Source of the DNA: Enterobacter asburiae
GTDB lineage: Bacteria > Pseudomonadota > Gammaproteobacteria > Enterobacterales > Enterobacteriaceae
NCBI RefSeq assembly: GCF_021440515.1
Contig: NZ_JAKCMV010000013.1
Location: 1 to 64,000, forward strand
DNA: 64,000 nt
Direction of reading: 5' to 3'
The notes beneath the pieces are model-generated. The model was not told where the DNA came from. It saw only the letters and a program-made list of their open reading frames with translations, and did not search any database. Made by a program: the position numbers and the translations under genes. Positions 23,206-33,615 of this stretch are shown here, piece by piece (the stretch's first letter is position 1; each line of letters starts with the position of its first letter).

Positions 23206-23243
23206 TTCCCCTCTCCCGGCTGGGGAGAGGGTCAGGGTGAGGG
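23206..23243. repeat. interspersed palindromic repeat (CCCTCTCCC family), second copy
   Basis: Inverted copy of the element at 2255-2290: CCCCTCTCCC, a short GGCT spacer, GGGGAGAGGG, then TCAGGGTGAGGGG. It lies between rlmB and rnr. Confidence 0.7.
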
Positions 23244-23248
23244 GAATA

Positions 23249-25693
23249 TTACTCCGCCTGCTGTTTCTTCGCAGCACGCTTCGCTTTGGTCGCGGCGGCT
23301 ATTTTTTGGGTTTTAGCGGAAGGTTTTTTCGCCGCACGCGCCTCTTTCTTTGCCGCTTTCGGCTTTTGCTTCTTCTCGCCGCGGAAGGCGCTGTCCGGCT
23401 CGAAGTTCACCTTCTTGCCGGCCTGACGACGCTTACCGCCGCCCGGTTTACCGTTGCCGCCTTTTTTCGCTCTTTCACGCTCGGTTTTGCCCACGTTGCG
23501 CGGCGCGCGTTCGCTGGAGATCAGGCTGAAGTCGATTTTACGCTCGTCCATATTGACGGCTTCAACCTTCACTTCAACGCGATCGCCCAGACGATAGGTC
23601 TGGCCACCGGATTCACCAATCAGGCGCTGCCCGACCTGGTCGAAGCGGTAGTAGTCGTTATCCAGGCTGGAGACATGCACCAGGCCGTCGATAAAGAGCT
23701 CATCCAGACGCACGAAGAAGCCAAATCCGGTCACGCTGGCAATCACGCCTTTGAAGACGTTGCCCACCTGATCCAGCATGAAGTCGCACTTCAGCCAGTC
23801 CGCCACGTCGCGGGTCGCTTCGTCGGCACGGCGTTCAGCCATCGAACAGTGCTGACCCAGCTGAAGCACTTCGTCCATGGAGTAATGGTAGCCACCGGTT
23901 TCTGTCGTGTTGCCCTTATGGCCCTGCTCCTGCGCCAGCAGGTACTTAATCCCACGGTGCAGAGAAAGGTCAGGATAACGACGGATCGGCGAGGTAAAGT
24001 GCGCGTAAGACTGGAGCGCCAGGCCGAAGTGGCCGCGGTTTTCCGGATCGTAAATCGCCTGCTTCATGGAGCGCAGCAGCATGGTTTGCAGCATTTCTGC
24101 GTCAGGACGGTCGCTGATGGATTCCAGCAGCTCGGCATAATCGCGCGGCTCCGGCTTGTTGCCGCCAGGCAGCTCCAGGCCAAGTTCAGCGAGCACGGAG
24201 CGGAACGAGGTAATCGCTTCGGTCGTTGGCTTATCGTGAATACGGAACAGCGCAGGCTCTTTGGCCTTCTCAACGAAACGGGCCGCCGAGATGTTGGCCA
24301 GGATCATGCACTCTTCAATCAGCTTGTGCGCATCGTTACGCTGGGTCTGCTCGATACGCTCGATACGGCGTTCGGCGTTGAAGATAAACTTCGCTTCTTC
24401 GCTCTCAAAGGAGATCCCGCCGCGCTCTTCGCGCGCCTGTTCCAGCGTTTTGTAGAGGTTATGCAGCTCTTCGATGTGTTTAACCAGCGGCGCATACTGT
24501 TCGCGCAGCTCCCGATCGCCTTGCAGCATATGCCAGACCTTAGTGTAGGTCAGACGCGCATGGGAACTCATCACCGCTTCGTAGAACTTATAACCGGTCA
24601 AGCGGCCTTTGGTGGAGATGGTCATCTCACAGACCATACACAGGCGATCAACCTGCGGGTTCAGGGAGCACAGGCCGTTAGAGAGCACTTCCGGCAGCAT
24701 GGGCACTACCTGCGACGGGAAGTAGACCGACGTGCCGCGGCTGCGCGCTTCGTTATCCAGCGGCGTGTTTGGACGGACGTAGTAGCTCACGTCGGCAATG
24801 GCCACCCACAGACGCCAGCCGCCACCGCGTTTTTTCTCGCAGTAAACGGCGTCATCGAAGTCGCGGGCGTCTTCGCCATCAATGGTGACCAGCGGCAGGG
24901 AGCGCAGATCCACGCGGCCCACTTTGGACTCTTCCGGCACTTCTTCACGAAGACCTTCAACCTGTTCCTCAACCGCTTTCGGCCACACGTAAGGGATTTC
25001 ATGGGTACGCAGGGCCATGTCGACCGCCATGCTGGTGCCCATATTGTCGCCGAGGACCTCGACGATTTTACCTACCGCTTTGGTGCGACGGGTTGGACGC
25101 TGGGTGAGTTCGACCACGACGACAAAGCCCATGCGCGCGCCCATCACCTCTTCAGGTGGGATCAGGATGTCAAAGCTCAGGCGGCTGTCGTCCGGCACCA
25201 CAAAACCTACGCCAGCGTCGGTGAAGTAACGGCCAACAATCTGGCTGGTTTTTGGCACCAGCACGCGGACCACGCGCGCTTCGCGGCGGCCTTTACGATC
25301 GGCACCCAGCGGCTGCGCCAGGATCTGATCGCCATGAATACACATCTTCATCTGTTCGGATGAGAGATACAGATCGTCTTTACGCCCCTCAACGCGCAGG
25401 AAGCCATAGCCGTCGCGGTGACCGATAACCGTGCCTTTCAGCAGGTCGAGGCGTTCCGGCAGCGCATAGCACTGGCGGCGGGTAAAGACCAGCTGCCCGT
25501 CACGCTCCATGGCGCGCAGGCGGCGGCGAAGGGCTTCAGTTTGCTCTTCACCTTCAATATTTAATTCAACGGCAAGTTCTTCACGGTTGGCGGGTTTTTC
25601 GCGTTTGGTTAAGTGTTCAATGATGAACTCGCGGCTTGGGATGGGGTTCGCGTATTTTTCGGCTTCGCGTTCCTGGAAAGGATCATGTGACAT
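23249..25693 (-). CDS. rnr: exoribonuclease R (RNase R)
   Basis: 3'-5' processive exoribonuclease that degrades structured RNA and takes part in trans-translation quality control. 814 residues (E. coli 813). Order: winged-helix N-terminal domain, two cold-shock domains (about 85-220), the RNB catalytic domain (about 260-590) with the acidic site in [15 protein letters not shown], an S1 domain (about 640-725) and a lysine-rich tail ([20 protein letters not shown]). The ATG at 25,693 ([10 protein letters not shown]) with GGAGGAA upstream matches E. coli; an upstream in-frame start is unlikely. In the nsrR-rnr-rlmB order of E. coli. Confidence 0.97.
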   Translation of the reverse strand: MSHDPFQEREAEKYANPIPSREFIIEHLTKREKPANREELAVELNIEGEEQTEALRRRLRAMERDGQLVFTRRQCYALPERLDLLKGTVIGHRDGYGFLRVEGRKDDLYLSSEQMKMCIHGDQILAQPLGADRKGRREARVVRVLVPKTSQIVGRYFTDAGVGFVVPDDSRLSFDILIPPEEVMGARMGFVVVVELTQRPTRRTKAVGKIVEVLGDNMGTSMAVDMALRTHEIPYVWPKAVEEQVEGLREEVPEESKVGRVDLRSLPLVTIDGEDARDFDDAVYCEKKRGGGWRLWVAIADVSYYVRPNTPLDNEARSRGTSVYFPSQVVPMLPEVLSNGLCSLNPQVDRLCMVCEMTISTKGRLTGYKFYEAVMSSHARLTYTKVWHMLQGDRELREQYAPLVKHIEELHNLYKTLEQAREERGGISFESEEAKFIFNAERRIERIEQTQRNDAHKLIEECMILANISAARFVEKAKEPALFRIHDKPTTEAITSFRSVLAELGLELPGGNKPEPRDYAELLESISDRPDAEMLQTMLLRSMKQAIYDPENRGHFGLALQSYAHFTSPIRRYPDLSLHRGIKYLLAQEQGHKGNTTETGGYHYSMDEVLQLGQHCSMAERRADEATRDVADWLKCDFMLDQVGNVFKGVIASVTGFGFFVRLDELFIDGLVHVSSLDNDYYRFDQVGQRLIGESGGQTYRLGDRVEVKVEAVNMDERKIDFSLISSERAPRNVGKTERERAKKGGNGKPGGGKRRQAGKKVNFEPDSAFRGEKKQKPKAAKKEARAAKKPSAKTQKIAAATKAKRAAKKQQAE

Positions 25694-25731
25694 ATCGGTT
25701 CCTCCGTTGTCAGCTCCGGTGGAAATTTTCT

Positions 25732-26157
25732 TCATTCCACCAGCAATAATTTATAAAGCGGTTGATTCTCTTCAACCAAATCGGCCAGCGTATAGTTATC
25801 CAGTTCCATGAGAAAACTTTGCACGGCTTTAGAAAGCGCCTGTTTCAGGCGGCAAGCAGGTGTGATGTGGCAAAACGCGCTGCTGCAATTCACCAGCGAC
25901 AGCGGTTCCAGCTCTCGTACCACATCACCAACCCGGATACTCTGCGCCGGTTTTCCGAGGCGGATCCCACCATTTTTCCCGCGGACGGCAGCAACGTATC
26001 CGGCACGACTCAGTTGATTGATTATTTTGACCATGTGATTACGGGATACACCGTAGACCTCTGTCACTTCAGAGATACTGGTCATCTTCCCATCGGGTAA
26101 CGACGCCATATAAATCAGCGCGCGTAAGCCGTAATCGGTGAAACTCGTTAACTGCAC
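25732..26157 (-). CDS. nsrR: nitric-oxide-sensing repressor NsrR (Rrf2 family)
   Basis: Iron-sulfur repressor of nitric oxide defence genes; loss or nitrosylation of its cluster releases promoters such as ytfE. 141 residues as in E. coli. N-terminal winged helix (about 1-60, [22 protein letters not shown] recognition helix) and cluster-ligand cysteines C91, C96 and C102. The start is GTG at 26,157 (GTG-CAG-TTA), as in E. coli. A matching operator lies at 1522-1544 in this window. First gene of nsrR-rnr-rlmB. Confidence 0.97.
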   Translation of the reverse strand: MQLTSFTDYGLRALIYMASLPDGKMTSISEVTEVYGVSRNHMVKIINQLSRAGYVAAVRGKNGGIRLGKPAQSIRVGDVVRELEPLSLVNCSSAFCHITPACRLKQALSKAVQSFLMELDNYTLADLVEENQPLYKLLLVE

Positions 26158-26286
26158 ATCAACCTCAGGAAAAGGGAAAACGCGGTCAAACCGCAGAGAT
26201 ATTCATTAATGATGATAAACCAGCCAGATAGTTGGCGGCTAATTTATTTGACAGACGGGGCGAAAAAGCGGAGTTCCAGGAGCGTC

Positions 26287-26317
26287 GCCGGATGGCGCTA
26301 CGCTTATCCGGCCTACG
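26287..26317. repeat. REP element between nsrR and purA
   Basis: Canonical REP unit GCCGGATGGCGCTACGCTTA followed by TCCGGCCTACG, in the gap after the purA stop. Confidence 0.85.
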
Positions 26318-26347
26318 GGTTTCCCCGCAGGCCAGCAGTCACGAAGA

Positions 26348-27667
<1,320 letters not shown>

Positions 27668-27749
27668 TTAAAAATGGATTCTACCATCGCTTTTTCAGAT
27701 ATACAGCACTTTTTGACCCTAAAACATGCCAAATCCGACCACTTTTTGA

Positions 27750-27947
27750 TCAGCCAATCGTTTTCCTCAACATGTAGTAGATAACGATACCGGCAACCAC
27801 TAGACCCCCACCGAAACGACGCAAAATATTATCGGACAGCTGGCTCATCGTGGCGATCATTTTGCGCCAGGCGCGTGGATAAAGCATCGGACCTAAACCT
27901 TCAAGCACTAATACCAGGGCTAATGCCAGCCAAATCGTTGAATTCAT
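27750..27947 (-). CDS. yjeT: YjeT, small inner-membrane protein (DUF2065)
   Basis: 65-residue membrane protein of unknown function conserved between hflC and purA in enterobacteria. Two hydrophobic helices (about 5-23 and 47-62, GGGLVVAGIVIYYML) flank the basic PRAWRKM segment. The gene normally follows hflC directly. Here it is separated from hflC by the extra peptide gene at 28.2 kb, which raises the question of its own promoter. Confidence 0.93.
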   Translation of the reverse strand: MNSTIWLALALVLVLEGLGPMLYPRAWRKMIATMSQLSDNILRRFGGGLVVAGIVIYYMLRKTIG

Positions 27948-28196
27948 TTTTCACCTTTATCTGTTTCCGCTTCCGGCGGTCCGGCTTTTATACATCAGGC
28001 CCCAGGATCACACTTCATTTAACCCACAAACCTGAAGCGTATTATGAAGTAAATCTTCACGTTACGTTTATAACCCATTGATTATCATGGATTCATAGTA
28101 TCACAAACTTCATGATTCGTGTGAAAAACCCACCCGCCGCAAAATTCATAATCCGTTTTATTGAAAGTCATTATTAAAATTGCAAGTATGCCACCG
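27948..28196. other. AT-rich gap between yjeT and the microcin-like gene
   Basis: About 250 bases, clearly AT-richer than the flanking genes, with no credible open reading frame on either strand. In particular no small hydrophobic gene that could serve as immunity protein was found. A TTGAAA at 28,161-28,166 could be a -35 element, but no well-spaced -10 follows. Confidence 0.5.
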
Positions 28197-28214
28197 CGTA
28201 TCGAGCTCGATACG
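28197..28214. promoter_or_regulatory. 18-bp perfect palindrome upstream of the microcin-like gene
   Basis: CGTATCGAG followed directly by its reverse complement CTCGATACG. It ends three bases before a TATAAA -10-like box (28,217-28,222) and 26 bases before the ATG, so a protein bound there would cover the promoter. Probable operator; the regulator is unknown. Confidence 0.6.
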
Positions 28215-28240
28215 AATATAAAATAATTAGGATGATTATA

Positions 28241-28531
28241 ATGAGAGTATTAACAGCAAGTGAAATTGATGCGGTAAGTGGTGCTGGCTGGCTGCAAAAC
28301 GCCCTGGCCTCTTTGGGTAGCAAAATTGGCGCAGCAGTCTGGGCAAACAGCGGCAGCGCATTCGATGTTGAACTGCCAGTTGTTGGCACCATCAGCCTGG
28401 CGACAATGGCACCAGACCTGGGCAAAACAATGGGTGAAACCATGGGCTCAAACATCGGTGGCCAGATTGAGAACACCCTGGCTAACCTGCCTGTTATCGG
28501 CGGTATGCTGAACAAACTGCTGGGTAACTAA
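28241..28531 (+). CDS. candidate class II microcin / double-glycine-leader bacteriocin precursor
   Basis: 96-residue peptide. The N-terminus MRVLTASEIDAVSGA matches the leader pattern of class II microcins (Met-Arg, hydrophobic residue at 4, Glu at 8, Val at 12, Gly-Ala or Gly-Gly at 14-15), the type cut by C39 peptidases of CvaB-like exporters. Cleavage after G14-A15 would release an 81-residue mature peptide starting GWLQNALASLG. It is rich in Gly, Ala and hydrophobic residues, has no Cys, has several GxxxG-like repeats and ends LPVIGGMLNKLLGN. It lacks the Ser-rich tail of siderophore microcins. ATG at 28,241 with AGGA eight bases upstream, strong terminator downstream. A transporter of the right type is at 58.9-62.3 kb. 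No adjacent immunity gene is seen. Alternative: a secreted signalling or self-associating peptide. Confidence 0.8.
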   Translation: MRVLTASEIDAVSGAGWLQNALASLGSKIGAAVWANSGSAFDVELPVVGTISLATMAPDLGKTMGETMGSNIGGQIENTLANLPVIGGMLNKLLGN

Positions 28532-28545
28532 TTTTATCCAGATAT

Positions 28546-28577
28546 TAAAAAGGCGCCCTGCGGGGCGCCTTTTTTTA
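28546..28577. terminator. strong bidirectional terminator between the microcin-like gene and hflC
   Basis: AGGCGCC (28,551-28,557) pairs with GGCGCCT (28,564-28,570), flanked by an A run and a T run, so it can stop transcripts from both sides. Confidence 0.9.
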
Positions 28578-28586
28578 TGTCATCGA

Positions 28587-29594
28587 TCAGCGAGTTGTCG
28601 TAGTCGCCGGAGACTTCATATAGCGGAAGAAATCGCTATCCGGGCTAAGTACCATCACATCCTGATTGCTCTGGAAGCTGCTTTCATAGGCACGCAGGCT
28701 ACGGATGAAGGCGTAGAAACCTGGATCCTGGCTGAACGCATCCGCGAACAGTTTAGCGGCTTCGGCATCACCTTCACCACGCAGGATACGGCCCTGGCGC
28801 TCAGACTCGGCAAGCGTCTTCGTCACTTCGTAATCCGCCGCTGCACGCAGTTTTTCTGCCTCTTCCTGGCCCTGTGAACGGTGGCGACGCGCTACCGCTT
28901 CACGCTCGGCGCGCATACGGTTGTAGATTGCTTCAGACACTTCCGCAGGCAGGTTGATCTGCTTGATACGCACATCGACCACTTCGATACCCAGCGCAGC
29001 CATACTGTTCGGGTTGATCACCGGCACTTTGCCGTTGGTTTCAGCCTGAACGCGCTCTGCCGCTTTGGCAATCGCGTCATCCGCCGCTGGCGTTTCCACT
29101 TCGTCTTCCGTACCCGCGCTGCCCGAGTTCAGAGCGTCGCGTACTTCCAGCGTCAGACGACCGCGGGAGTCGGTCACGATGTCTTTCACGTCAAGACGAC
29201 CAATCTCAGAACGCAGACGGTCAGAGAACTTACGTTTCAGCAAGACTTCTGCCTGAGAAACGTCACCACCGCCCGTTGCCAGGAAGTAGCGGCTAAAATC
29301 GCTGATGCGCCATTTGATGTAGGAATCAACGATCAGGTCTTTCTTCTCTTTGGTCACGAAACGGTCAGCCTGGTTATCCATGGTTTGAATACGCGCATCG
29401 AGCGTTTTCACCGACTGGATAAACGGCACCTTAAAGTGCAGGCCCGGCGCGTAGATCACCGGACGCTTGTCGCCGTCACGTACCACGCTGCTGAACTGGA
29501 ACTTGATGCCGCGCTCGCCCTCTTTCACCACAAAGATAGAGGTATAAAGCACGACCAGTACGATGACGACGATCGCAATAACTGACTTACGCAT
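28587..29594 (-). CDS. hflC: HflC, SPFH-domain regulator of FtsH
   Basis: Inner-membrane band-7/SPFH protein that forms with HflK the large periplasmic cage around the FtsH protease and modulates its activity. 335 residues (E. coli 334). One N-terminal transmembrane helix (about 3-22), the SPFH domain (about 23-200) and a long helical region with the Ala/Glu-rich segment around 220-290. It starts two bases after the hflK stop, last gene of the superoperon. Confidence 0.97.
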   Translation of the reverse strand: MRKSVIAIVVIVLVVLYTSIFVVKEGERGIKFQFSSVVRDGDKRPVIYAPGLHFKVPFIQSVKTLDARIQTMDNQADRFVTKEKKDLIVDSYIKWRISDFSRYFLATGGGDVSQAEVLLKRKFSDRLRSEIGRLDVKDIVTDSRGRLTLEVRDALNSGSAGTEDEVETPAADDAIAKAAERVQAETNGKVPVINPNSMAALGIEVVDVRIKQINLPAEVSEAIYNRMRAEREAVARRHRSQGQEEAEKLRAAADYEVTKTLAESERQGRILRGEGDAEAAKLFADAFSQDPGFYAFIRSLRAYESSFQSNQDVMVLSPDSDFFRYMKSPATTTTR

Positions 29595-29596
29595 CC

Positions 29597-30856
29597 TTAT
29601 TCCCCCTGACGCTGGTAGTCGTTACGCTGCGCGTTAGCACGGCGTTGGTCCATAATGTCACCATCGTTCGAAGAAGGCGTTGTGCTCGCGCTGGAGCTGT
29701 CTGATGAGGCCGGTGGCAGACGCAGCAGGTTGTTGGCACCGCTGTTATCCGTCTTCGACGCAGGGGCAGAGCCGCCTTTCAGCATCTGATCGAGCGGCAG
29801 CACCATCAGGTTTCCACCTTTGCTGTCGTTAACCAGCACTTTACGCGTATGGCTCAGCACTTTTTCCATGGTCTCGATATACAGACGCTCGCGGGTAATT
29901 TCCGGTGCCGCTTTATATTCCGGCAGGATCTTCGCGAAGCGAGCCACTTCACCCTGTGCTTCCAGGATGGTCTGAGTTTTATACGCGCGCGCTTCTTCAA
30001 GAATACGCTGCGCCTGACCGTTAGCACGCGGCTGCACTTCGTTGGTATACGCTTCCGCTTCACGGATGTACTGCTGTTCGTTTTCACGCGCGGCAATCGC
30101 ATCGTCAAACGCGGCCTTAACCTCTTCCGGCGGACGAGCAGCCTGGAAGTTGACGTCCAGCAGGGTGATACCCATGTTGTACGGGCGAATAGTCTCTTCC
30201 AGCTCGCGCTGGGTATCGCTACGAATAACGGTACGACCTTCGGTCAGAATACGGTCCATGGTGTATTTACCGATCACACCACGCAGGGCGCTGTCGGTCG
30301 CCTGACGCAGGCTGTCATCCGCGCTGGTCACGCTAAACAGATAACGTTCAGGGTCGGTTACGCGGTACTGCACGTTCATCTCAACGCGCACGACGTTCTC
30401 GTCAGAGGTCAGCATCACGCCGGATGCAGCCAGTTCGCGAACGGACTCCACGTTAACGGCGGTCACGTCGTCAATAAAGGTCGGTTTCCAGTTCAGGCCC
30501 GGCTCAACCAGATGGCTGAACTTGCCGAAACGGGTAACTACGCCGCGTTCTGCTTCTTTAATGGTGTAGAATCCGCTGGCAGCCCAGATGATTACCACAG
30601 CAGCGGCCACAATTCCCACGATGCGACCACCCATTTGCGGGCGCGGCCCCTGAGTGGAGTTACCACCCGAGCCAGTACCTTTTCCTCCGCCAAGGCCACC
30701 AAGCTTTTTGCTCAGCTTGCGGAAGATATCATCCAGATCCGGCGGCCCCTGCTCGCGACCACCTTTGTTGCCATTTCCCTCAGAGTTGCCGCCAGGTTTG
30801 CTGCTTCCCCACGGGTCGCGGTCTTGTCCGTTATTACCGGGCTGATTCCACGCCAT
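29597..30856 (-). CDS. hflK: HflK, SPFH-domain regulator of FtsH
   Basis: Partner of HflC in the FtsH-HflKC complex. 419 residues (E. coli 419). A long Gly/Asn-rich cytoplasmic N-terminus, transmembrane helix at about 80-98, SPFH domain (about 100-260), helical coil, and a Ser/Thr-rich tail ending QRNDYQRQGE. Coupled to hflC. Starts 56 bases after the hflX stop. Confidence 0.97.
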   Translation of the reverse strand: MAWNQPGNNGQDRDPWGSSKPGGNSEGNGNKGGREQGPPDLDDIFRKLSKKLGGLGGGKGTGSGGNSTQGPRPQMGGRIVGIVAAAVVIIWAASGFYTIKEAERGVVTRFGKFSHLVEPGLNWKPTFIDDVTAVNVESVRELAASGVMLTSDENVVRVEMNVQYRVTDPERYLFSVTSADDSLRQATDSALRGVIGKYTMDRILTEGRTVIRSDTQRELEETIRPYNMGITLLDVNFQAARPPEEVKAAFDDAIAARENEQQYIREAEAYTNEVQPRANGQAQRILEEARAYKTQTILEAQGEVARFAKILPEYKAAPEITRERLYIETMEKVLSHTRKVLVNDSKGGNLMVLPLDQMLKGGSAPASKTDNSGANNLLRLPPASSDSSSASTTPSSNDGDIMDQRRANAQRNDYQRQGE

Positions 30857-30912
30857 GTATATGCTCCATATTTGTTATGCAAGGGCGAATTATTCAGGCA
30901 TCCCCTTTCTGA

Positions 30913-32193
30913 TCAGACGATATAGTCGACCAGCGCAGGTTCTTGTTTACAGAGGCGACGCCAGTCAACGATCGGCATACGCACCTGCATCCCCACGCTG
31001 CCGTCATCCTCCATCCACTCTTTTTCTATCGCCTGAAGCTGATAAAACCGGCTGCGCAGCCTGCCTTCCTGTGGTGGCAAGCGCAGCGTGTGCTGAGCAA
31101 CCTCACCGGAAAGTCGTTCTGTCAAAGCCTGGAAAAGCAGTGGCACGCCAATCCCGGTCTGAGCGGAAAGCCAGACCCGAATCGGTTTGTTCTCTTCATC
31201 ACGGTCGATACGCGGCTCGAAGTCGTCCAGCATATCTATCTTGTTCATCACCAACAGCGTTGGGATTTCGTGAGCGTCGATCTCTTCGAGCACCACGTTA
31301 ACTGCGTCTATATTTTCCTGCACGCGCACGTCTGCGGCGTCAATTACGTGCAGCAGCAGCGTTGCCTGACGCGTTTCCTGCAACGTGGCTTTAAACGCGG
31401 CCACCAGATCGTGCGGCAGATGACGAATAAACCCTACGGTATCCGCCAGCACGGTTTCGCCGACGTCCGCGACGTCAATCCGACGCAGCGTTGGGTCCAG
31501 GGTCGCAAACAGCTGGTCTGCGGCATAAACCTGGGCCTCGGTAATCTGGTTAAACAGGGTGGATTTACCGGCGTTGGTATACCCCACCAGCGACACCGTC
31601 GGGATATCAGCTTTCGTTCGCGAACGACGTCCCTGCTCACGCTGCTTCTCTACGCGCTCAAGGCGTGAGAGGATCTGGGTAATACGGCCACGCAGTAAAC
31701 GGCGGTCGGTTTCGAGCTGGGTTTCACCCGGACCGCGCAAACCAATCCCGCCTTTTTGTCTTTCAAGGTGGGTCCAGCCACGCACAAGCCGCGTTGCCAG
31801 ATGGCGCAGCTGCGCCAGCTCAACCTGCAACTTACCTTCGTGGGTACGCGCACGCTGAGCAAAAATATCTAAAATCAAACCCGTGCGATCGATAACACGA
31901 CATTCGCAAAGACGTTCCAGGTTACGTTCCTGAGCCGGAGACAGCGCATGATCAAACAACACGACTGATGCGCCGGTTGCTTTAACGGCATCCGCAATTT
32001 CTACTGCTTTACCTTCACCAACAAAATACTTCGGGTGCGGCGCTTTACGGCTACCGGTAATCACCTTCATTGCTTCGACACCGGCGGAAGAGACCAGAGC
32101 TTCGAACTCCTGGAGGTCTTCCATATCTTTGTCTTGCGAAAAATAGATGTGTACCAGCACCGCCTGCTCACCGGCATCATAACGGTCAAACAA
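30913..32193 (-). CDS. hflX: HflX, ribosome-splitting GTPase
   Basis: GTPase that binds the 50S subunit and splits stalled 70S ribosomes, notably after heat shock. 426 residues, the E. coli length. N-terminal HflX domain (about 20-190), then the G domain with P-loop [12 protein letters not shown], switch [24 protein letters not shown] and NKIDML, and a short C-terminal domain. Between hfq and hflK. It is 74 bases after the hfq stop. Confidence 0.97.
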   Translation of the reverse strand: MFDRYDAGEQAVLVHIYFSQDKDMEDLQEFEALVSSAGVEAMKVITGSRKAPHPKYFVGEGKAVEIADAVKATGASVVLFDHALSPAQERNLERLCECRVIDRTGLILDIFAQRARTHEGKLQVELAQLRHLATRLVRGWTHLERQKGGIGLRGPGETQLETDRRLLRGRITQILSRLERVEKQREQGRRSRTKADIPTVSLVGYTNAGKSTLFNQITEAQVYAADQLFATLDPTLRRIDVADVGETVLADTVGFIRHLPHDLVAAFKATLQETRQATLLLHVIDAADVRVQENIDAVNVVLEEIDAHEIPTLLVMNKIDMLDDFEPRIDRDEENKPIRVWLSAQTGIGVPLLFQALTERLSGEVAQHTLRLPPQEGRLRSRFYQLQAIEKEWMEDDGSVGMQVRMPIVDWRRLCKQEPALVDYIV

Positions 32194-32267
32194 GCGTATA
32201 ACCCTCTAAAAATATCAGCGGGGAACGCAGGATCCCTGGCTCCCCGTGTGGATAACAGCCAGAGACC

Positions 32268-32591
<324 letters not shown>

Positions 32592-32664
32592 TTATATGCT
32601 TGTTTTGTACTTAGAACCTTGCGATTCTGAAAAATTGCGCACGATACGGCTTAATTGTACACAT

Positions 32665-33615
32665 TCAGTGAGCGATATCACCAACAACCTGAACGACCTT
32701 GTTTAGCGATTGTTGTGGATTTTCACTGTCTAACCAATGAATTCCGTCCCAACCGCGCAACCAGGTGATCTGGCGTTTCGCTAACTGTCTCGTGGCGCAA
32801 ACACCTCGATAAACCATTTCATCGTATGAAATCTCACCTTCGAGATAGGACCACATCTGGCGATATCCCACACAACGAATGGAAGGCATGTCCGTATGCA
32901 AATCTCCACGGGCAAAAAGCGCCCGCACTTCTGCTTCAAAATCTGAAGCCAACATCTGATGAAAACGCTGCTCAATTCGTTGATGGAGCAGTTCACGGCT
33001 CGCCGGGGCGATGGCGAACTGATGCACCTGATACGGCAGAGCTTCTCCTGACGTTTGCGTCAGTTCCGTTAAAGTTTTACCCGAAATGAAAAAAACTTCC
33101 AGTGCCCGGGAAAGCCTTTGCGGATCATTTGGATGAATCCGTGCTGCGGCAACCGGGTCGATCTCGGCCAGTTGCTGATGCAAAACGTCCCATCCCTGCT
33201 CTGCTGCCTGCTGCTCAATTCTCGCTCTCACGTCCGGATCGGCTGATGGCAGAGGCGATAACCCCTCCAGCAGCGCCTTAAAGTAGAGCATTGTCCCACC
33301 AACCAGAAGCGGAATACGCCCTGCGGCGGTGATCTCGGCCATCTCGGCTAAGGCATCCCGGCGAAAATCTGCCGCGGAGTAGGCCTGCGCCGGGTCGAGA
33401 ATATCCAACAAACGGTGCGGTGCCGCGCGCAGCTCTTCTGCGTCTGGCTTCGCGGTGCCGATGTCCATCCCTCGATAAATGAGGGCGGAGTCAACGCTAA
33501 TCAACTCTACAGGCAAAACTTTACGTAACTCAATGGCTAACGCCGTTTTGCCGGAGGCCGTTGGCCCCATTAAAAAAATTGCCTTAGGCAGGCTCGCCTT
33601 GCTTACGTCAATCAT
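32665..33615 (-). CDS. miaA: tRNA dimethylallyltransferase MiaA
   Basis: Adds the dimethylallyl group from DMAPP to A37 of tRNAs that read UNN codons. 316 residues (E. coli 316). P-loop GPTASGKT at 17-24, the [16 protein letters not shown] segment that binds A37, and the C-terminal region [16 protein letters not shown]. Overlaps the 3' end of mutL by eight bases. Confidence 0.97.
   Translation of the reverse strand: MIDVSKASLPKAIFLMGPTASGKTALAIELRKVLPVELISVDSALIYRGMDIGTAKPDAEELRAAPHRLLDILDPAQAYSAADFRRDALAEMAEITAAGRIPLLVGGTMLYFKALLEGLSPLPSADPDVRARIEQQAAEQGWDVLHQQLAEIDPVAAARIHPNDPQRLSRALEVFFISGKTLTELTQTSGEALPYQVHQFAIAPASRELLHQRIEQRFHQMLASDFEAEVRALFARGDLHTDMPSIRCVGYRQMWSYLEGEISYDEMVYRGVCATRQLAKRQITWLRGWDGIHWLDSENPQQSLNKVVQVVGDIAH

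Noticed and set aside
24352-24374. Tandem CTCGATACG matching half of the 28,197 palindrome
   Set aside because: It lies inside rnr and encodes conserved residues (RIERIEQ), so it is a coding coincidence.
23129-25363. 744-codon open frame on the plus strand
   Set aside because: Antisense shadow of rnr; rich in His, Gln and Arg with no domain, and rnr is unmistakable on the other strand.
28174-28515. 113-codon minus-strand frame over the microcin-like gene, considered as an immunity protein
   Set aside because: It is fully antisense to the peptide gene, lacks a ribosome site and its composition mirrors the plus-strand codons.
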